Origin: Dehalogenimonas lykanthroporepellens BL-DC-9
GTDB lineage: Bacteria; Chloroflexota; Dehalococcoidia; Dehalococcoidales; Dehalococcoidaceae
Direction: 5' to 3'
DNA length: 64,000 nt
Assembly: GCA_000143165.1 (NCBI GenBank)
Contig: CP002084.1
Location: forward strand, 1,622,511-1,686,510
Positions 15,725 to 23,600 of the stretch are shown here, piece after piece. The notes under the pieces are model-generated. The model searched no databases and was not told where the DNA came from. It saw only the letters and a program-made list of their open reading frames with translations. The position numbers and the translations under genes were made by a program. Numbering within the stretch: the stretch's first letter is position 1; the number at the start of each line of letters is the position of its first letter.

Positions 15725-16179
15725 AGCTCAAGCTCGCTTCCTTGTTCGTAGATGACCGGCGCAAGGCCGCTCGGGGTCAGGATGTAGGCTTCCTGATCGA
15801 GCTGGGTGGCCGGACGCAGCTCGGTGAGCCGCTGCCGGTAGTCGGCGAGCAGATCGGCCTCGAGCTTGGCCCAGTGGCCGGGCTGGCCGGTTTTATCCAC
15901 CCGCTTGTCGCCACTGGAAAAGGAGAAGGCGTTGGCGGTGGCCGAACGCATGACCTGGCAGGCGTGGATCTGCGCCATGATCACCAGGAGCTCGCGGACC
16001 TCGCCGGTGGGATCGGGGGTGATCTCTCCGACCGTGATCGTCAGCGATTGGTCGAGGTCACGGCCGACCCGAAAAACGGCCTTCCGGACGCATCTCTCCA
16101 GAGTCTGGTCCTCGAAGAGAGATGCGCCCGGATCGGACAAGTCGAGCCGCAGGTCGGCGATCAGGTCACTCAGCAACAC
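15721..16179 (-). CDS. Head-tail adaptor-like protein
   Basis: 152 aa. The all-helical N-terminus (LLSDLIADLRLDLSDPGASLFEDQTLERCVRKAVFRVGRDL) resembles gp6/gp36-type connector proteins that bind below the portal. The following VREL-LVIMAQIHACQVMRSATANAFSFSSGDKRVDKTGQPGHWAKLEADLLADYRQRL is a second helical region ending in the typical AKLEADLLADY helix. It lies three genes after the capsid gene. It overlaps its upstream neighbour by 14 nt and its downstream one by 4 nt. Confidence 0.6.
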   Translation of the reverse strand: MLLSDLIADLRLDLSDPGASLFEDQTLERCVRKAVFRVGRDLDQSLTITVGEITPDPTGEVRELLVIMAQIHACQVMRSATANAFSFSSGDKRVDKTGQPGHWAKLEADLLADYRQRLTELRPATQLDQEAYILTPSGLAPVIYEQGSELEL

Positions 16180-16525
16180 CTTGCAGACCCTCCAAACGGC
16201 TCTTGAGCGCGTCGATCACCGTGCGGCGTTTCTCGGTGTCCATGTAGCCTTTGAGGGTCTCTGGATTGGCTTCCTCGTTGACCCTGGAGATGGCGTCGGT
16301 GGCGGAGAGTTTGCTCAGGTCCACCGGTTCCGCGTCCTGGTCTGGCTCTGGAGGGGCGAGCGGTTCCTGCTTCGGTTTGTCGGCTATGGCCAGGCGGCCG
16401 TTCTTGAGCGCCGCCTGGATCTGCTTGGTGAGGCGTTCCACCTCGACCACCTGGCCGGGCTTGAGTTTCAGCCCGGCGTCGGGGATCACCAGAACGCCGG
16501 GACGGATGTTCTTGATTCGATTCAT
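16166..16525 (-). CDS. Small head-region protein, unknown
   Basis: 119 aa. The first 45 residues form a small basic beta-rich domain (NIRPGVLVIPDAGLKLKPGQVVEVERLTKQIQAAL). A Pro/Glu-rich linker follows, then a helical end (TEKRRTVIDALKSRLEGLQGVAE). The gene lies between the capsid gene and the adaptor-like gene and overlaps the latter by 14 nt. Similar small proteins with a DALKSRLEGL-type helix occur after capsid genes in other phages, but I cannot assign a function. Confidence 0.55.
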   Translation of the reverse strand: MNRIKNIRPGVLVIPDAGLKLKPGQVVEVERLTKQIQAALKNGRLAIADKPKQEPLAPPEPDQDAEPVDLSKLSATDAISRVNEEANPETLKGYMDTEKRRTVIDALKSRLEGLQGVAE

Positions 16526-16544
16526 CTCACGTCACCTCCTAAGA

Positions 16545-17408
16545 TTACGGAACCAGTTTGACCTTGGCCATGATGTCAGGGCGGGTAATGCCCTGGCCGA
16601 TTTCAGACCACACCAGCCAGCCGGTCTTGAAGCGGGTCTTCTGATCGATGGACTCCGTCTTCAGGTTTTCGCGCACCGGCATCTTTCCGACCTCTTCATC
16701 CGGGACGATGATGATCTCGCCCAGCGGCATGGAGGCGGTCAACAGGATGCCGCCGGTGCCGTAGTTCTTGATGACACCCTTCTGACGCAGCTCGAGCTTG
16801 GTCTGGGGATCGAGGTTCCAGCCGCGCATGTCGTTGAACCGGCGGCCGCGCATGACGATGTACTTCACCGACAGCTCCAGGTCCTCGATGATCGAGATGG
16901 CCTCGTTCAGTGCCTCCTCGGTGAGCAAATCGCCGGTGACCTCGATGGTGTTGGTCGCCGGGATGGCCGAGGAGAGCACCGAGATGGTGCGGCGATCCAT
17001 CTCCTTACGGATGGCGTCAGCCGCGCTGGTCTGGATGTCCATCAGCGTGCCGATGTTGCCGTTTTTGAGGACGGAAACGTCCACCATCGGGTTGGAGTGG
17101 ATGCGGTTGGTGGGGAACTCGACCTCGTCCTTGCCCACCTCCTGCTCCTGGGCGTCGCCGTCCTTGCTGATCCAGTGGGCCTTGACGGTCGGTTTCTTCT
17201 GGTAGACCGGACGTTCGCCCTTGGGCAGCGTGTGCTTGGTGAGCAGCAACGAGGAAATCTCCTTGCGCTTGATCTCCCGTTCGATGGGCGCGGCGATGGC
17301 GGCGGCAAGCGCCCGCATGCCTTCGGGCGACTCGAGAGCCTCGCTCATGAGCCGCGCCATGGTTTCCATGTACTCCTGGGAGTGGATCTTCAACTGATTG
17401 GTTTTCAT
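16545..17408 (-). CDS. Major capsid protein
   Basis: 287 aa. It follows the protease/scaffold and decoration genes in the canonical order. The sequence has an N-terminal helical arm, a central EEALNEAISIIEDLELSVKYIVMRGRRFNDMRGW segment and ILLTASMPLGEIIIVPDEEVGKMPVRENLKTESIDQKTRFKTGWLVWSEIGQGITRPDIMAKVKLV at the C-terminus. The pattern of an E-loop-like region followed by long helix and A-domain strands fits HK97-fold capsid proteins. There is no long N-terminal delta domain, in keeping with a separate scaffold. The ATG at 17408 has a good ribosome site (CCAAGGAG). Confidence 0.8.
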   Translation of the reverse strand: MKTNQLKIHSQEYMETMARLMSEALESPEGMRALAAAIAAPIEREIKRKEISSLLLTKHTLPKGERPVYQKKPTVKAHWISKDGDAQEQEVGKDEVEFPTNRIHSNPMVDVSVLKNGNIGTLMDIQTSAADAIRKEMDRRTISVLSSAIPATNTIEVTGDLLTEEALNEAISIIEDLELSVKYIVMRGRRFNDMRGWNLDPQTKLELRQKGVIKNYGTGGILLTASMPLGEIIIVPDEEVGKMPVRENLKTESIDQKTRFKTGWLVWSEIGQGITRPDIMAKVKLVP

Positions 17409-17426
17409 GTGCGTTGGCTCCTTGGG

Positions 17427-17789
17427 TTAGACGAGCAGGCGGAATTTGAGGACGCCGCTCTGTACGGAAATGGCGTGGGCGACGACGTGCTCCCCGGCCG
17501 CGACGCCGTTGGTCAGGCGACCGCCCGCCGAAACTTTCAGGTCGTCTCCGGCGACGACGGTCCCTTCGAAGGCGTCGGTCTCGTAGACGCCGCCGTCGCA
17601 GTAGATGCCTGGCATTTCGCCACCGGCGTAATCCTTGATCAGGATGCCGAAGGAGCGCTTGGTGGGATCGGTGTTGACGGCGAACAGGTCGTCGCCGACC
17701 ACGCGGACCACCTGGCCGAGTTGGCCGTCGCCCTGGATGTGGCCGTCGCCATAGGCGAGGCTGCGGTGACACGGATTGATGAATGACAT
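17427..17789 (-). CDS. Capsid decoration / head stabilisation-like protein
   Basis: 120 aa, rich in Gly, Val and Asp, with a beta pattern (GQVVRVVGDDLFAVNTDPTKRSFGILIKDYAGGEMPGIYCDGGVYETDAFEGTVVAGDDLKVSAGGRLTNG). This beta-tulip-like sequence between the protease/scaffold and the capsid gene is typical of gpD-type decoration proteins that bind at capsid three-fold sites. The ATG at 17789 lies 12 nt after the stop of the upstream gene, with a GGAGGAAACACC ribosome site. Assignment is from position and composition. Confidence 0.6.
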   Translation of the reverse strand: MSFINPCHRSLAYGDGHIQGDGQLGQVVRVVGDDLFAVNTDPTKRSFGILIKDYAGGEMPGIYCDGGVYETDAFEGTVVAGDDLKVSAGGRLTNGVAAGEHVVAHAISVQSGVLKFRLLV

Positions 17790-17801
17790 GGTGTTTCCTC
17801 C

Positions 17802-18389
17802 TTAAGCGTTGATTTCCGAGTGTTCGGGAGTGTCCTCGCCGACACGGTTGCGGTAAGCGGCCATGAACCCGTCGCGCAGGCGGTCCTCGAGCGACACCTT
17901 GCGGTCGTCCACATCGTGGGGCCGGACACCGGCGTCGCTGCGCAGCGGGGTTTCCGTCGATGCCTTGGCGGCGGGCTTGCCGCCCTGGTCGCTGTCGGCG
18001 GGTTTCTCTTCCTTGTCCTTGTCCGCTTTTGCCGACTTGGGCAGGCGTTCGTAAGCGGCCTCGGTGGCGGCGAATGCTTCGTCGGACAGTTCGGCCAGGC
18101 GTTTCAGTTCGGCTTCCCGGTCCTCCTCGGAAGCGAAGGAGAGTCCCTGCTTCTCCAGACGGGTGAGCAGCTTCTTGGCGCGGGAGCGGCAAGCGGCCGC
18201 CTTTTGTTCGGCTTCCAGTTCCTGGACGCGTTTCTGCAGCTCGGCGACCTGGGCCTTGAGCTGGCGGTTTTCCTTTTCCAGGTCGGAAACGCGAGCGGGA
18301 TCGCCTTCCTGCTGGGCCGGTTTCTTCTTGGCCGCGTCAGATTCAGTCTTGGCGGCCGGGTCTTCGGTAGGTTTGGTTTTGTCTTCCAT
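17802..18389 (-). CDS. Predicted nested scaffold protein (internal start)
   Basis: An in-frame ATG at 18389 (MEDKTKPTEDPAAKTE) is preceded by AAGGAG with 8-nt spacing, much better than chance for an internal Met. It would give a 195-aa protein made of a charged linker, a coiled coil (DLEKENRQLKAQVAELQKRVQELEAEQKAA) and a helical tail. This reproduces the protease/nested scaffold layout of lambda C/Nu3 and many other phages, in which the scaffold shares the C-terminus of the protease gene. Confidence 0.6.
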   Translation of the reverse strand: MEDKTKPTEDPAAKTESDAAKKKPAQQEGDPARVSDLEKENRQLKAQVAELQKRVQELEAEQKAAACRSRAKKLLTRLEKQGLSFASEEDREAELKRLAELSDEAFAATEAAYERLPKSAKADKDKEEKPADSDQGGKPAAKASTETPLRSDAGVRPHDVDDRKVSLEDRLRDGFMAAYRNRVGEDTPEHSEINA

Positions 18390-20213
18390 CGTGGAATCTC
18401 CTTCGGGTTGGGATTGGTCGGGCTGGCTCTGAAGGGACGCCACCTGCAGAATCCTGGCGTTCTCGTCCGCGCCTTTGCGGTCGAGCAGTCCCAGTCCGGT
18501 GAAAGTGACGCCGTGCAGAATCTCGAAAACGGGTTGGCCGTTGAAATCACGGCCCTTGAATTTGCGCAGGTGGGTGCAGTAGTCGGCCTTGTTCTGGAAG
18601 CGCTTGTGGCAGACCGAACATTCGCCTTCCTGGTAGTCGCATTCCATGGAGACCTGGGAGATGATCCCGCGCTTCATCAGCTTGTAGGCCAGCCGGGCGG
18701 CCGGGGTGTCGTGGACGTACAGCTCACCGACGCATTCCACGCGGCCGCCGTTGTCGTCCTCCAGGTAGTCGGCGGCGACGATGCCGCCCACGATGTCGTT
18801 GAACTCCTGCGAATGTTGCAGATCGACCTTCTTGTTCACGGCCGTCATATGCCGACCGGACAACTCCTCGGCGGTGAAGTGGTCGCCGTTCTTGTTGGTG
18901 CCGGTGCGACAGAGCACGAAGCTGAATTGGGGGTCGCCCGCCGAGCCGACATCCATGGCCTCGGTCGTGAGGCGTTCGCCTTCGCCCAGCTGGATGTCCA
19001 CGGGGATGCTGGTGTGGAAGTTCGCTGCGGCGGCCATCGGAACGGGTTTTTCCTCCCGCTCGGCGCTGGCCTTGGCCCCGGGAGCGCAGACGAACAGACG
19101 CTCCTTGGCGTTGGAAGCCTCACCGTGCTTGGAGGTGATGGCGTAGTGGTGATCCTTGGACCTCATCCGGCTCTGCTTGCCGAAGGAGCCGATGATCCGC
19201 TTCATCTCCTGCTCGTTGGGATAGGCGTGATCGCGGTAGGAGATCAGCCAGTGCGGGATGTGCTTGGCGTTGCCGAGAAAAGTCTGGAAGAACTCGCTGG
19301 CGTTGGCCTTGGTGACGGTCTTGTGGTCGGTCTCGTAATACTTGACCTTGGTGTCGGCCTTGATTTCGAGCCCTTCCCAATAGGTCATGAGCCCCTCCAC
19401 GAAGTGGTAGGCCCGCTCGTAATTGGTGGTCGAAAACTCGGTGGCGTAGGGCGGATCGAAGTAGGCCAGATCCGCCTTGGCTTTCGGCAGCAGGTCGTTG
19501 ATGTCCTGCCGGTATGCCTTGTTCTCCTTGTCGTTGTCGAAGATCAGGGCGTTGATGCGCTGCAGGTTCTTGCGCAAGCGATCTTTGAACTCGTCGGGGG
19601 TGTCCTGGCGGCGGCCATAATCGGTGGACGACGAGAAGTGGCCGAAGCCACCCTTGCCGCTCATGCAGGTTTTGCCGAGGCCGAACAGGGCGATGTCTTT
19701 CTTGAAGCCGGAGAGCTTGTCGCAGTTGGCGCGGATGGTGTCGATCAGCGCATGGACGCCCTTGGCGAAGAAAATGCCCTTGAAGTTGTCCTGAACGAAG
19801 CTGCCCGCCTTGGCGTTGTCGGCCAGGAGTGCCTCGATCTCGTCCTCGCTCAGGCGAACCGAGTTGTTCTCGATGATCGCCTTGGCGGCATGGTGGCAGT
19901 AGCGGAGCCGGTCGTTGGCGATGACCTGGAGGCCCTTGGTCTTGTACATGTAGGCCACGACCGCAGACCCCGAAAAGGCATCCAGCACCGTGCCAGTGCC
20001 CTCCGGGGTATGCTTCCAGATCCAGTCGACGAGCTTCTGCTTACTGCCGATGTAGTTGGTGATGTACTTGGGGCGCTTCTCGGGAGGGAGCTCTTCAGGA
20101 GCGGACTGTTCGGCGGCCTCGGTCCCAAGCGCATCGGGATCGAGAGTCAGCGCCGCATCGGCCTCCAGTAGAAACGCCAGCCTTTCCAGGTCTGTGGCGA
20201 ACAGTTCCATCAA
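17802..20213 (-). CDS. Fused DNA adenine methyltransferase - prohead protease - scaffold protein
   Basis: 803 aa in one uninterrupted frame. Residues about 48-380 form a D12-class adenine methyltransferase: NYIGSKQKLVDWIWKHTP, the AdoMet motif LDAFSGSAVVAYMY, and catalytic DPPYAT after AKADLAYF. Residues about 395-590 resemble a phage prohead protease (FHTSIPVDIQLGEGERLTTEAMDVG, then AADYLEDDNGGRVECVGELYV and KRGIISQVSMECDYQEG) with a C-x2-C plus C-x2-H zinc-finger-like insert. Residues about 610-803 are charged coiled coil, as in scaffolds. The normal position of the protease/scaffold gene just before decoration and capsid genes supports the second part. A methyltransferase fused to this protein is unusual. 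The 32-bp promoter motif lies 53 nt upstream. A nested start for the scaffold is at 18389. Confidence 0.8.
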   Translation of the reverse strand: MMELFATDLERLAFLLEADAALTLDPDALGTEAAEQSAPEELPPEKRPKYITNYIGSKQKLVDWIWKHTPEGTGTVLDAFSGSAVVAYMYKTKGLQVIANDRLRYCHHAAKAIIENNSVRLSEDEIEALLADNAKAGSFVQDNFKGIFFAKGVHALIDTIRANCDKLSGFKKDIALFGLGKTCMSGKGGFGHFSSSTDYGRRQDTPDEFKDRLRKNLQRINALIFDNDKENKAYRQDINDLLPKAKADLAYFDPPYATEFSTTNYERAYHFVEGLMTYWEGLEIKADTKVKYYETDHKTVTKANASEFFQTFLGNAKHIPHWLISYRDHAYPNEQEMKRIIGSFGKQSRMRSKDHHYAITSKHGEASNAKERLFVCAPGAKASAEREEKPVPMAAAANFHTSIPVDIQLGEGERLTTEAMDVGSAGDPQFSFVLCRTGTNKNGDHFTAEELSGRHMTAVNKKVDLQHSQEFNDIVGGIVAADYLEDDNGGRVECVGELYVHDTPAARLAYKLMKRGIISQVSMECDYQEGECSVCHKRFQNKADYCTHLRKFKGRDFNGQPVFEILHGVTFTGLGLLDRKGADENARILQVASLQSQPDQSQPEGDSTMEDKTKPTEDPAAKTESDAAKKKPAQQEGDPARVSDLEKENRQLKAQVAELQKRVQELEAEQKAAACRSRAKKLLTRLEKQGLSFASEEDREAELKRLAELSDEAFAATEAAYERLPKSAKADKDKEEKPADSDQGGKPAAKASTETPLRSDAGVRPHDVDDRKVSLEDRLRDGFMAAYRNRVGEDTPEHSEINA

Positions 20214-20266
20214 CGTCTCCGGTCAGTTTGCTGTGCTCTCCGCGACCTGCGGGGAGCGTTCAGCGG

Positions 20267-20298
20267 TTACTTACCGGAAGCGTCGGCGATGTGTCGGA
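20267..20298 (-). promoter_or_regulatory. Phage 32-bp motif, copy 3 (predicted sigma-dependent promoter)
   Basis: TCCGAC-N14-TCCGGTAAGTAA on the minus strand, ending 53 nt before the ATG of the protease-scaffold gene at 20213. It should drive the capsid operon. It lies between two divergent transcription units. Confidence 0.75.
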
Positions 20299-20364
20299 GG
20301 GTGACGGCGAATTTCAGCGGGCGGGGTTCAGCCGGAAATTTCCTGGAAGTTGCCGAGATTTGGC

Positions 20365-20393
20365 TTGAAAGTCGATCTGCTATTCGTTATCTT
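20365..20393 (+). promoter_or_regulatory. Possible host-type promoter for the HTH-helicase module
   Basis: TTGAAA at 20365-20370 and TTATCT (20387) or TATCTT (20388) with 16-17 nt spacing, about 46 nt before the ATG at 20439. It lies in a locally AT-rich segment and faces away from the phage operon. Confidence 0.4.
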
Positions 20394-20438
20394 GTGTTAT
20401 CATGTTTTATTATTGGGCTCAGAAAAGCGGTGACTGAC

Positions 20439-20648
20439 ATGGAACCTCAAGACAAATGGCTGACCATCGAGGAGCTTTCCGGCTATCTGAAGATGAGCCG
20501 CAGCAAGCTCTATCAGATGGCCCAGAAAGGCGAGCTGCTCGGTTCCAAGATCGGAACACAGTGGCGGTTCGACCGGGATGAGATCGACGATTGGGTGAAA
20601 AGCAAGCGGCCTGCGGCGGATAAAAAATCCACGGGGGAAACAAAATGA
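20439..20648 (+). CDS. Excisionase/MerR-like HTH protein of the helicase module
   Basis: 69 aa. WLTIEELSGYLKMSRSKLYQMAQKGELLGSKIGTQWRFDRDEIDDWVKSK is a complete HTH_17-type DNA-binding domain. A short basic tail follows. Such proteins often precede large defence genes and act as autoregulators, or as small targeting subunits. The ATG at 20439 is chosen because the domain begins there; the frame is open further upstream but lacks a family match. The stop overlaps the start of the helicase gene by 4 nt (ATGA at 20645), so the two proteins are translationally coupled. Confidence 0.8.
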   Translation: MEPQDKWLTIEELSGYLKMSRSKLYQMAQKGELLGSKIGTQWRFDRDEIDDWVKSKRPAADKKSTGETK

Positions 20649-23600
20649 CTACCTCGACAACGCAGAGTCCGAATGAAAAAACCGTTCGTCTGGTCGATTA
20701 TTTGCTCCGGCTGGCGACTCTGCGTTCGAAACTGATTCGCGATATTGCCGAATACGAGAAGATCCTTTGGGTTTCAAGCGTCCCGCATGAGCGAGGGTGT
20801 TTTACTCAGGCGTGGGGACGTGATGAGGAGCATGAGCCGGACGAGTGGCTTGAGGTGGAAAATCGGCGGGAGCCGGAATTGCCTGCCGTACCCGCTCAAT
20901 GCAAAGACTGGGTAAATCAAACTGCACTACGAAATAAGGGCGATTTGCCTGAACTTCTGTCAAAAATCACTAGACAAATCCAAAATCCAGATTGGCACGA
21001 AGGATCGGATCAACCGGAAACGATTCCGCACACTGAACATATAGAAGATCATCCGACGATTCAGCGTGCATGGGATCGGTATGTTGAAGAAAAGTGGCTA
21101 CCCTGGACAGAGTCACATAATGCCTGGGAGAAGGTCCACAAAGTATATTCCTCACTCTTTGCCATCCATCAGGAGCAACTCCGCCTTGGGGAGGAATATG
21201 AACTCGTGCTCGGTTTAGGCCTGCTGACTTGGCAGACGCCCACCGGGCAGCGTGCCCGGCGGCACTTGGTTGTCGCCGACGCTATTCTTGAGTTCGAAGC
21301 CCGTTTGGGCAAATTCACCGTCCGTCCTCATACCGAAGGTGCCAAATTACGCCCCGAACTCGATATGTTGGATATCGAGGAACAGCCAGCGCGTGCCGAA
21401 GAAACCGCGAAGGTTTCACTTTCCAGAGCCGAAGACGACCCCTGGGAGAAGGGATGTGTTGAAGGCGTGCTCCAGGCTTTGGTGCATTCGATCAATTCGC
21501 AAGGCGATTATGACGACTCCCTGGAAGTGAAAAATATTCGCGCTTCATCGAAGCCAGTCGTCGAATATGCTCCTGCTTTGATTCTGCGAAAACGCTCTAC
21601 CAAAGGCCTTACTGAAACCTTGAAACGGATCAAGGAGCAAATCGAAAAGGGCGAAGACATCCCCGGCGAATTTGCAGACCTTGCCGAGGTTCGCACGAAA
21701 AATGATCGTGATCAGAGCGACGGTCTGGACGATACCAATGCTGAATTCGATGGGGAAGTATTTTTCCCAAAGCCTTCGAATGATGAGCAACGCCGCATCG
21801 TGGATAAGATTCGTGCGGCAAGCGGCGTTCTGGTGCAAGGGCCGCCCGGCACCGGGAAATCCCATACTATCGCGAATCTGATTTGCCATTTGCTTGCAAC
21901 GGGACAGCGAACGCTGATCACGGCGAAGACACCACGTGCGCTTCAGGTTCTTGAAGGACTTGTTCCAAATGAATTACGCCCTCTCTGCATCAACTTGCTT
22001 GGCAGCGGACTTGAGGAGCGGCGCTCTTTAGAGTCCAGCGTTGGCGGCATTCTCCGCAAAAATGAGGAATGGAAAGAAGATCGCGCCACACGAGAACGTG
22101 TGGAACTTGAAGAGAGTCTCCGAAAGCTCCGGGAAGAAAAGGCCAAGGTCGACCGGCGGCTCCGTGACATCCGAGAATCCGAAACACATACGCAATCCAT
22201 TGCAGAGGGGACCTATCGAGGGACAGCGGCCAGAATCGCCGAAGCTGTGAGCCGCGACCGCGCCGCCTTCGAATGGTTCTCGGATTCGGTGCCTTTGGAA
22301 AAGACCTGCCAGATATCCACAAGCGATTTGCGTAACGTTCTGGAGACTCTCCGTCGCTTTACGCTTGAGAAGCGCAGGGAATTGGATCTTGTGTGGCCCG
22401 ACGCCTTGCTGTCCTCGGAAGGCTTCGCCGATCTGGTGAAGAACGAGACAAATGCGATTGAAGAACAGGAGGCATCAACAGGCGGAGCCGATGAACGTTT
22501 CGCCGATTTGCTGGCAAAAAACAATCCATCGACCATCGAGGCAATTCGTGACGTTCTGTCCACTTTCCGCGATACCAGAAAAAGGTTAATGGCGGTTCCG
22601 CATTCGTGGATGAACGATGCTGTGCGCGATGTTCTGGGCGGAAATTCGTCCCTGTGGCACGAACTGCTCCGTGTCACGCGATACGCCATTACATCAGTCG
22701 AGGAACACATTGCGGTAGCGGATGACACCAAGATTGAATTCCCGGATACCTGCGACGTCAGAGTGCTGTGTGAAGACGCCAGAAAACTTAAAGAACACAT
22801 GGATAATGGCGGTAAACTGGGTTGGGGCGTATTCCGACCGAGGCCCGTAAAAGAACGGATTTATGTGATCAAGTCTGTGAAGATCAACGGTCGCCCTTGC
22901 TTGACAGGCGAACATTTCGCAACCCTTTCCAATGTACTTCATGTCCGCATCGAATGCGAGAAAGCATGGGGATTTTGGATAGGTCGGTCTGATAAGGCGC
23001 AAGGGCCTTATGCTCTGCAACTGACTACTCTCAAATCACTGAGCAACGCACTTGAAAACGCCTTGTCGCTTGAAGGAATTATTGGCAATTGCCGTGAGGC
23101 AATACAGAGATGCCCGACAATAGAAGAGCCCGTATGGGCAGATGAGTCCCAGGTTGAAAGAATAATCCTGTCCTGCCGTCTCGCGTTGGCAAGTATCCAC
23201 AGACGGATTACTGCTGAGGAAATCCAGCGTGTTGAAGTTCCGGTTTCTTCCATAGCCGCCAAGAGCAACGCACATCCTGTAACGAAAGAATTACTGATCG
23301 CGATTCGTGGCCGCAATGTTGACGGATTCGCACAAAGCATAAACAAGATACAGGATTTGGATAAGGAGCGCCTGCGCCTCCGGAAAGTCGAAGAATACCT
23401 AAAGAAATTACGCCACCTGCTTCCGCGCCTTGCGGATTGTTTGGAGGCCACCTGCTATGAGCCATATTGGGAGGAGCGAATTCAGCGTATTGGCGACGCC
23501 TGGCATTGGGCGCAAGCGCGATACTGGATCGAGGAATACATCCGGCAGGAAGATGTTCCGGCTCTAGCCAAGCGCGCCAAACAAATCGAGGACGAGGTAA

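Noticed and set aside
17820..20171. Plus-strand 783-codon open frame
   Set aside because: Antisense to the methyltransferase-protease fusion, with a Leu/Gly/Val-rich composition typical of antisense translation and no domain.
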